64,000 nt of DNA from Paramagnetospirillum caucaseum (lineage in GTDB: Bacteria; Pseudomonadota; Alphaproteobacteria; Rhodospirillales; Magnetospirillaceae), in assembly GCF_000342045.1 (NCBI RefSeq), contig NZ_AONQ01000021.1, positions 1-64,000 of the forward strand, given 5' to 3'. The translations under genes and the position numbers were made by a program. The notes below the pieces were generated by a model. That model worked only from the letters and a program-made list of their open reading frames with translations. It made no database searches and had not been told where the DNA came from. Below are positions 58,725 to 64,000 of the stretch, piece after piece. Each line of letters opens with the position of its first letter. Position 1 is the stretch's first letter.

Positions 58725-59666
58725 GTGCCCATGACCCTATCTCCCGAACTCTCTTTCGACGCCCACATCGCCCCCATTCTGGCCGGCCCCCATGCCCCAG
58801 GATTGCCCTCGTGCATCCTTGAAATTCAACGGCTTCTTGCCCGCCTCGACTTTCCGAGCAAAGCCACCAGGCGTGCGGCCTCCATAGTGGCATACATCCA
58901 ACACCGTCTCTCCTCTCGCCTGGCAGGTAATCTCCAGAGATGGAAAGACCTGGGGGAAGCCGAGAAGCTCCTCTACATCGTCATGGAATTGGAGCAGACG
59001 AACTTCCGGTTCAACGCCTTCGCCACCATCCACCTGAAGGGAACCGGCAACGAGATCGAGACAGCCGAACAACTGGTCGCCGATCTTCAAGAGGTGCTCC
59101 GGCATGTTGACCCCATGGCTGAGGTGCTGGCCGTCGAGGCTCTGGATCGAGGTATCCGCCATGTCCACTGCCTGGTCTCGCTGCCCAAGGCCCCGAGCAC
59201 CCGCGCCGGCCGTGTCCACCTTCGGGATATCGTCGGCTGGTTCGATGAGCGCAATGGCCGGCCTGGCATAGCCTGGAAGAACGGCAGCGGCGTTCCCGCC
59301 CATCTCGAATGGCTGGACGAGCAGAAGGTCTTCCAGCGCGTCGGCATTGGCGGCCTCCTGGGAGCAGCCTGCTACATGGCTGCCCAGCGTGAGATGCGCC
59401 TGGTCGCCGGTCGGAACCTACGCGCCATCGGCAAGCAGCTTCATGCGGAGGCTCGTGACGCCGTGCGCCTCGCCGGGGGAGGCTTCCCTATACCCCTCCC
59501 CGCTTCACCAGCCTGTGGGGCTCCAATCGACGATGGCGATGACGCCAAGGAGCGAACACTGCCGGCCTTCGACGCCATCAAGCTGGCACAGCAGGAACGG
59601 GAGCGGAGCTGGTGGCGGCTCCCGCCGCTCATAAGCACTCCACCATTGTATCAGGGAAGTGCCTGA
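58725..59666 (+). CDS. Possible HUH-type replication initiator
   Basis: A 313-residue protein. HVHCLV at 146-151 fits the metal-binding HUHUUU motif (U hydrophobic) of rolling-circle Rep proteins and relaxases. AFATIHLKG about 47 residues earlier could be motif 1 and GAACYMAAQREM near residue 229 could carry the catalytic tyrosine. I start at GTG with GAGGAAA 6 bases upstream; an ATG two codons later is also possible. The assignment rests on motifs alone and the family is not recognised with certainty. Confidence 0.5.
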   Translation: MPMTLSPELSFDAHIAPILAGPHAPGLPSCILEIQRLLARLDFPSKATRRAASIVAYIQHRLSSRLAGNLQRWKDLGEAEKLLYIVMELEQTNFRFNAFATIHLKGTGNEIETAEQLVADLQEVLRHVDPMAEVLAVEALDRGIRHVHCLVSLPKAPSTRAGRVHLRDIVGWFDERNGRPGIAWKNGSGVPAHLEWLDEQKVFQRVGIGGLLGAACYMAAQREMRLVAGRNLRAIGKQLHAEARDAVRLAGGGFPIPLPASPACGAPIDDGDDAKERTLPAFDAIKLAQQERERSWWRLPPLISTPPLYQGSA

Positions 59667-59774
59667 AGGTTGACTGGCCAAATATATCGAAAGATGATTT
59701 AGCCAATAAAGCCGAATTGACAGAGTTGTGTTAGCATTAATTAGAACGTAAAATCATCAAGTCAATGGTGTTAT

Positions 59775-60149
59775 CTAAATTAAAGTGCATCTGAATTTTA
59801 TCGCTTGCCTCATCACTTCAGCTAATTCTGGGCTCATATCATCTGCACCATCAACAATTAAGACATGCTTGTCTTCGTAGCTATAATGAAACATCGTTGC
59901 GCCAACATAACCGCCAAATCTATTCTTTGAATTAACCATTCCGCATACGTCATTTGCATCAAGCTTAATAGCTTTAGAGGGTTTTTTTGATGGATCCGGA
60001 TTAAATAATCCTTCAAATTGGGCGCTGCTCGGGTCTATAAGTATTTTCTTTACAGCTGAAATAGCTTCTTTCTCGTTTTTTACAGAAGGATCACACGCCA
60101 CCAACATTATTACAGCGGCAGAGAAAGACAATATTCGTAATGTCATCAT
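59775..60149 (-). CDS. AT-rich element lipoprotein (124 residues)
   Basis: A 124-residue protein with a lipoprotein signal, RILSFSAAVIMLVAC, and a small mature domain containing one further cysteine pair. GGAGGAAACT precedes the double ATG at 60149. The gene and its flanks (59670-60345) are clearly richer in A and T than everything around and use codons unlike the neighbours, which suggests a separate, recent origin. Function unknown; ILIDPSSAQFEGLF resembles small secreted proteins in which amino-acid-level similarity is low. Confidence 0.65.
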   Translation of the reverse strand: MMTLRILSFSAAVIMLVACDPSVKNEKEAISAVKKILIDPSSAQFEGLFNPDPSKKPSKAIKLDANDVCGMVNSKNRFGGYVGATMFHYSYEDKHVLIVDGADDMSPELAEVMRQAIKFRCTLI

Positions 60150-60340
60150 AGTTTCCTCCAATTATTTTTTGGCTAAATGAACTTCACACGGCACTTATCT
60201 GTCGTTGCGCGCCTTGCATCAGAACAACAACGTGAAAGTTGCTGTTATCAACATAAATAGCCTAGCTTCTATCCGCTGCATATGAGTGAGTACTCTGGCT
60301 TCGGCGTTTATGAGCAGCGGACAGATTGCGATACCACATA

Positions 60341-62053
60341 CTAATCATGAGGGCAATTGCTGACATACAATTGCTTTTTAGGGCTAATTAAGTTTGCATT
60401 AATCCCGTCATACGCAATCTCTGAGATGGCCTCGTACCAATCTTTGATGACGAACCCCTTGCCGTACCTCCCCCGCTCTTCCGGAGTGTCATGACCATCC
60501 AGTTGGTCCATCAGGTCGGGATGGACCCTCGCTCGCTGGAGCGCCGTAATGACGGAATGCCGGAGCGAGTGATAGGACACGCCGGTAATGCCCAGTGAGC
60601 GGATGTAATCAGGAAACCACTTACTGAACAGGTATCCGAGGCGCATTGCCGTACCGCCTGGCTTAAGGTCTGGAAATACCATCTTCTCGCCCTTGCTGCG
60701 CAGTTCGGCCACATAGTCGAGAAAGCCCAACTCGACCGGGATAGGGTGAAGCGGGATGCGCCGCCAACCGGCCGCCGTCTTTACCTTCCTCTTCGGTAGC
60801 GTGTCCTCATCCTCGTCCTCAGTGGCATGGACGTGCAGGAAGGAGATGCCCTCATCCTCCTGCACGTCTTCCAATCGCAATTGGGACGCCTCTTCCAGAC
60901 GGATGGGATGGAACGCCCCCAATAGAGGAAGCCAGTAGCGTGCGTTTCGGTAGATGTGGGGACCAGGTCGGGGCTTGGTGCGGAAACGTGGCGATGTGGC
61001 ACCGTGATAGAGGGGGCTTTGAAAGAGCACTCGAAGCTGCTCCGGCGTCCAGGCTGCGCGTTCCTCGCTGCGCCGGTGGGTTCGCTTCCACTTGAAGGCC
61101 CCCCTCGCGAAGTTGGCCTCCAACCCATACTCATCGACGCACCATCCGAAAAACGTACTGACAATGCCGGCATGGCGCTTGACGGTCGGCGGAGCCAGCG
61201 TCTTGATCTTCGGGTTCTTCTCGGCCATCGCGACCAACTCAGAGAGATTTCCCGACCATGCCTGCCCTTTGCCTCGTTTGCTGGGCAGCCCTTGCAGCAT
61301 GGTAACGAAATCGGTGAAGTCGGTTCGCTCGTAGCGATCAATTCGCCGGTCGCCGCACCATTCCTTGAACAGCTCGTGCGCATCCTCGTTGGCCTTCGCC
61401 TGATCCGGCCCCCAGGTCTTGGCCTTGGCCCGGCTGTAGCGGGCGTAGGCTTCGCTGAGCTTCGGCAGTGCCTTCTTTCGAGAACCCGCCTGAGAGGCCG
61501 GCTGCGCCGCGAATAGAGGGTCTTGTGGGGCGACGGCATAGTCCCCTTCCAGGCGGGCGGCCTGGACCCGGTTGAGGTCGGCCACCGCCCGCAACAGCCC
61601 CCGGCAGACCCGCATGTAGGTGTCGCTGCCTGGCGCTGCCTGAATGCCGGCTTGGGTCAGTAACTCGTCGGCCAACTCCTCGACCAGAAAGGTACGGTCG
61701 TGCTTCACCCCGTCCACATAGTCGGCGGCCATCTGCTTTGCGGCCTCGACGTTGAACGGGACGCTGCCGAACCCGCGCATCTCCTCCCAGTGCTCCAAGG
61801 CACTGACATACCATTCGCGCAGCAGATCATTGATTTGCGTCGTGGTCAGGTCGGGGCGTCGCTTCACCATCAGAAATAGCTCATCCGTCAACGTCGTTAG
61901 CCGCCGGGCCTTCTCTCGTGCTTCGGCATAGGGGACCACACCGAGACTTTTAATCAGCTCGACGCGCCCGAACCTGCCGATGAGAGAGGGAGGAATGCGG
62001 CGACGCCAATCATATCGGCCACCACGGGGACGCAAATAAAAATTTCTCGCCAT
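60341..62053 (-). CDS. Site-specific tyrosine integrase
   Basis: A 570-residue phage-type integrase. Catalytic residues are visible in the C-terminal third: Arg385 (FHPIRLEEASQL), His495 and Arg498 (YHSLRHS), His521 (DGHDTPEERG) and Tyr530 (RYG). The N-terminal 200 residues are longer than in lambda-type enzymes and begin MARNFYLRPRGGRYDWRRRI. It ends the element beside its tRNA-Gln target, transcribed away from the tRNA. A 9-bp inverted repeat GCGCCTCGT/ACGAGGCGC (62057-62082) directly before the start may be an operator. Confidence 0.94.
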   Translation of the reverse strand: MARNFYLRPRGGRYDWRRRIPPSLIGRFGRVELIKSLGVVPYAEAREKARRLTTLTDELFLMVKRRPDLTTTQINDLLREWYVSALEHWEEMRGFGSVPFNVEAAKQMAADYVDGVKHDRTFLVEELADELLTQAGIQAAPGSDTYMRVCRGLLRAVADLNRVQAARLEGDYAVAPQDPLFAAQPASQAGSRKKALPKLSEAYARYSRAKAKTWGPDQAKANEDAHELFKEWCGDRRIDRYERTDFTDFVTMLQGLPSKRGKGQAWSGNLSELVAMAEKNPKIKTLAPPTVKRHAGIVSTFFGWCVDEYGLEANFARGAFKWKRTHRRSEERAAWTPEQLRVLFQSPLYHGATSPRFRTKPRPGPHIYRNARYWLPLLGAFHPIRLEEASQLRLEDVQEDEGISFLHVHATEDEDEDTLPKRKVKTAAGWRRIPLHPIPVELGFLDYVAELRSKGEKMVFPDLKPGGTAMRLGYLFSKWFPDYIRSLGITGVSYHSLRHSVITALQRARVHPDLMDQLDGHDTPEERGRYGKGFVIKDWYEAISEIAYDGINANLISPKKQLYVSNCPHD

Positions 62054-62056
62054 GCC

Positions 62057-62082
62057 GCGCCTCGTTGAGGCCCACGAGGCGC
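62057..62082. repeat. 9-bp inverted repeat before the integrase start
   Basis: GCGCCTCGT (62057-62065) and ACGAGGCGC (62074-62082) are perfect arms with an 8-base spacer, starting 4 bases upstream of the integrase ATG. Likely an operator or a hairpin in the leader. Confidence 0.4.
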
Positions 62083-62098
62083 GGGGCAGAATGCGCCT

Positions 62099-62116
62099 TG
62101 TGGACCGCCAATGTGG
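62099..62116. repeat. Right copy of the 18-base end repeat
   Basis: TGTGGACCGCCAATGTGG, the counterpart of 55268-55285, 64 bases inside the right attachment site. Confidence 0.5.
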
Positions 62117-62179
62117 TAGCGGGCCACGAACGCGGTTCGATGCCTGAAAAAAGCTAACAGTATGAAATAGTTGATAAAC

Positions 62180-62195
62180 GCTTGGCTGGGGCGCC
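62180..62195. repeat. Right attachment site, within tRNA-Gln
   Basis: GCTTGGCTGGGGCGCC, identical to 55186-55201. It overlaps the 3' end of the tRNA-Gln gene, which stays intact. Confidence 0.85.
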
Positions 62196-62257
62196 AGGAT
62201 TCGAACCTGGGAATGCCGGTACCAAAAACCGGTGCCTTACCGCTTGGCGACGCCCCA
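62183..62257 (-). tRNA. tRNA-Gln (anticodon UUG)
   Basis: 75 bases including an encoded CCA. The acceptor stem TGGGGCG pairs with CGCCCCA, followed by discriminator G and CCA. The anticodon stem CCGGT/ACCGG encloses loop TTTTGGT with TTG at positions 34-36. The T-arm contains GGTTCGAATCC. It is the integration target of the element on its 3' side and lies 49 bases from the ispE stop. Confidence 0.97.
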
Positions 62258-62306
62258 CCAGCGCGGGCGGGCACCATAGCCCGACCCGGCGGCAGTTTCA
62301 ACGCCC

Positions 62307-63167
62307 CTAAGACAGCAGCCGCGCCGGAGCAATCCACCAGGCGGGATGGGCGGCGGCCAGCCGGGCCGCGGCGGCGCGGGCCTGGGATTCCTCGGCGTAG
62401 AGGCCGAAGCAGGTGGCGCCCGAGCCCGACATGCGCGGCAACAGGCAGTCCGGGGTGGCGGCGATGGCGGCCAGCACCTCGCCCACCACCGGCTCGATGG
62501 TGATGGCCGGCGGCGTCAGATCGTTGCGCCGCGCCGCCAGGGCCGCGGCCAGCGCCTTGGCGTCCCGGGGGGAATCGGTCAGCGGATCGGCCGCCGAGAA
62601 CGGGCCGGTGCGCGCCTTGAACACCGGAGGCGTGTGCAGCGGCACCATGGGATTGACCAGCAGCAGCCAGGCGGGCGGCAAGGCGGGAGCAGGCTCCAGC
62701 ATCTCGCCCACCCCCATCATGCGCGTGGGGGTTCCGGCTAGGCAGACCGGCACGTCGGCGCCGATGGACAGGGCGACCTTGGCCAGCGTTCCGGCCGGCA
62801 GGACGACATCCCACAGCCGCATCAGGCCCTTCAGCGCGGCGGCGGCATCGGCCGAGCCGCCGCCGATGCCGGCGGCCACCGGCAGCCGCTTGGTGAGGGT
62901 GATGGCCGCTCCCCTGGTGACGCCCGCCGCCCCGGCCAGCAGGCGGGCGGCCTTCAGCACGATGTTCTCGCCCTCGGCGGGAATCTGGCCGGCGGTGGGG
63001 CCGGTCACCTCGAGGCGGAGCGTGTCGGCCGGGCGGAATTCCAGGGTGTCGCCCACGCCGGCGAAGGCCACCAGGGAATCCAGCAGATGATAGCCGTCGT
63101 CGCGCCTGCCGACCACATGAAGGGTCAGGTTGACCTTGGCCGGAGCCTCGATCGAGAAGCTGGTCAT
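62307..63167 (-). CDS. ispE: 4-diphosphocytidyl-2-C-methyl-D-erythritol kinase
   Basis: GHMP kinase of the MEP isoprenoid pathway, 286 residues, phosphorylating CDP-ME at its 2-hydroxyl. It has [11 protein letters not shown] at the start, the ATP-binding [18 protein letters not shown] near residue 97 and the C-terminal [11 protein letters not shown]. The family start [13 protein letters not shown] is used; the longer frame is rejected. It lies 14 bases after the TPR gene on the same strand. Confidence 0.96.
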   Translation of the reverse strand: MTSFSIEAPAKVNLTLHVVGRRDDGYHLLDSLVAFAGVGDTLEFRPADTLRLEVTGPTAGQIPAEGENIVLKAARLLAGAAGVTRGAAITLTKRLPVAAGIGGGSADAAAALKGLMRLWDVVLPAGTLAKVALSIGADVPVCLAGTPTRMMGVGEMLEPAPALPPAWLLLVNPMVPLHTPPVFKARTGPFSAADPLTDSPRDAKALAAALAARRNDLTPPAITIEPVVGEVLAAIAATPDCLLPRMSGSGATCFGLYAEESQARAAAARLAAAHPAWWIAPARLLS

Positions 63168-63181
63168 GATGGTTCCGTACC

Positions 63182-64000
63182 CTATTTGACCGGAGAGGCC
63201 GGCAGGCGGCCGGTAGAGATCTTGGCCTTGAGCGGCTCGATCTGCTCGGGCTCGGGGTCGAGGCCCATGGCGCGCTGCCACTGGTAGCGCGCCTCGGTGT
63301 CGCGGCCCACCTGCCAGAAGGCGTCGCCCAAATGCTCGTTGATGGTGGGGTCCTCGGGCTTCAGCTCGGAGGCGCGCTCCAGATACTTCACCGCCGCCTG
63401 GAACTCGCCCATGCGATAGAGCGCCCAGCCCAGGGAATCGACGATGGCCCCGTCATTGGGGCGCAGCTCGACGGCCCGCTCGATCAGCTTGCGGCCCTTC
63501 TCGACGTTGAGGCCCTGGTCCACCCAGGTATAGCCCAGGTAGTTGAGCACGTCGGGCTGGTCGGGTTGCAGCCGCAGCGCCTCCAGCATGTCGGGCTCGG
63601 CCTTGGGCCATTGCCTGGCGCGCTCGTAGGCGATGCCGCGGGCGTAGAACAGCGACCAGTTGCGCGGCTCCTTGGACCCGCCGGCCCGGGCCAGGGCGTC
63701 GCCATAGGCCTCCGCCGCCTCGCCATAGCGCTTGTGGCGGCGCAGGACGTCGCCCAGCGTCACCAGCGCCTCGTAGGATTGCGGCCATTCCGCCGCCAGG
63801 GCCCGCAGTTCGGCGATGGCGGCATCGGTCTGCTTCATCTCGTCCAGGTTGACCGCCAGCTTGAGCCGGGCGAAGGTTCCCGGCTGGCTGGAGCGGTTCA
63901 TGGCGCGGTACAGCGCGTTGGCGTCCTCCAGTCGGCCCTGGGCGGCCATGGAATCGGCCAGCAGCAGCTGGGCCAGGGGGAAATCGGCCCTGAGGCTGAG
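63182..64000 (-). CDS. TPR-repeat protein, N-terminus beyond the window
   Basis: Partial gene: the frame is open to the window edge and 272 codons are visible. It consists of tandem tetratricopeptide repeats (for example [36 protein letters not shown] and [20 protein letters not shown]). The last repeats match the conserved C-terminal part of alphaproteobacterial TPR proteins encoded next to ispE, typically about 550-600 residues and probably exported. No enzymatic motif is expected; a scaffold role is inferred. Confidence 0.85.
   Translation of the reverse strand, partial: LSLRADFPLAQLLLADSMAAQGRLEDANALYRAMNRSSQPGTFARLKLAVNLDEMKQTDAAIAELRALAAEWPQSYEALVTLGDVLRRHKRYGEAAEAYGDALARAGGSKEPRNWSLFYARGIAYERARQWPKAEPDMLEALRLQPDQPDVLNYLGYTWVDQGLNVEKGRKLIERAVELRPNDGAIVDSLGWALYRMGEFQAAVKYLERASELKPEDPTINEHLGDAFWQVGRDTEARYQWQRAMGLDPEPEQIEPLKAKISTGRLPASPVK

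Larger units (their letters stand above)
55186..62195. mobile_element. 7.0-kb integrative element in tRNA-Gln
   Basis: Bounded by a perfect 16-bp direct repeat, one copy of which is the 3' end of an intact tRNA-Gln gene. The tyrosine integrase gene adjoins the tRNA end. Inside are three small overlapping genes, a serine recombinase with a GAGAC-repeat array, a lipoprotein, a possible HUH replication protein with an origin-like inverted repeat, a second lipoprotein in an AT-rich patch, and the integrase. No conjugation or phage structural genes are seen. Removing it would join the cobN-33-residue-peptide end to tRNA-Gln and ispE. Confidence 0.88.

Overview
The window is a GC-rich, densely packed alphaproteobacterial chromosome segment. 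Gene content (YejABEF, HprK-RapZ-PTS, TIGR02186 next to a TauE/SafE permease, aerobic-type CobN/CobW, several hemerythrins, FNR-type and SahR-type operators) points to Rhodospirillales, most probably a Magnetospirillum-like organism. This is inferred from gene content alone; no rRNA or magnetosome gene is present. Many neighbours overlap by 1-4 bases (ATGA or TGATG), which implies long translationally coupled operons.

Layout. 1-4250 (minus): rpmI-rplT-pheS-pheT, with a good promoter before rpmI and an attenuator-like hairpin before pheS. 4250-11340 (minus): a FecR-domain protein, the peptide importer yejA-yejB-yejE-yejF and an EamA permease. 11360-12900 (minus): ahcY with its own terminator and a perfect 16-bp palindrome resembling a SahR operator. 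12900-19200 (minus): lytic transglycosylase, hprK, rapZ, EIIA, HPr, Enzyme I and a cupin, i.e. a regulatory PTS without a sugar permease. 19450-24300 (plus): a DUF1848 protein, acnB and a tandem hemerythrin. 24450-32650 (minus): glucosaminidase, NifU-like protein, universal stress protein, TIGR02186/TSUP pair, DUF2333 protein, trpS, murJ and an acetyltransferase. 32660-36930: a divergent iron locus with two Fur-like boxes (P19 protein, porin, polyferredoxin, cupredoxin and a 26-residue hydrophobic peptide). 36960-43550 (plus): pgi, a PAS-GGDEF gene broken by a 5-bp duplication, an MNT-HEPN pair, mutL and an FNR-box hemerythrin. 43570-45180 (minus): greB-tsaD. 45230-55150 (plus): one tetrapyrrole run, hemC-hemD-mitofilin-like-hemY-cytochrome c-cobU-cobW-cobN plus a 33-residue peptide.

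55186-62195 is a 7.0-kb integrated element in the 3' end of a tRNA-Gln(UUG) gene. It is bounded by a 16-bp direct repeat and carries a tyrosine integrase, a serine recombinase with a res-like array, a possible HUH replication protein behind an origin-like inverted repeat, two lipoproteins and three small unknown genes. After the tRNA come ispE and a TPR protein that runs off the window end.

The observations most worth following are the element, the frameshifted diguanylate cyclase, the iron locus that lacks its usual permease, the unlisted small membrane peptides, and the heme-to-cobalamin gene run.
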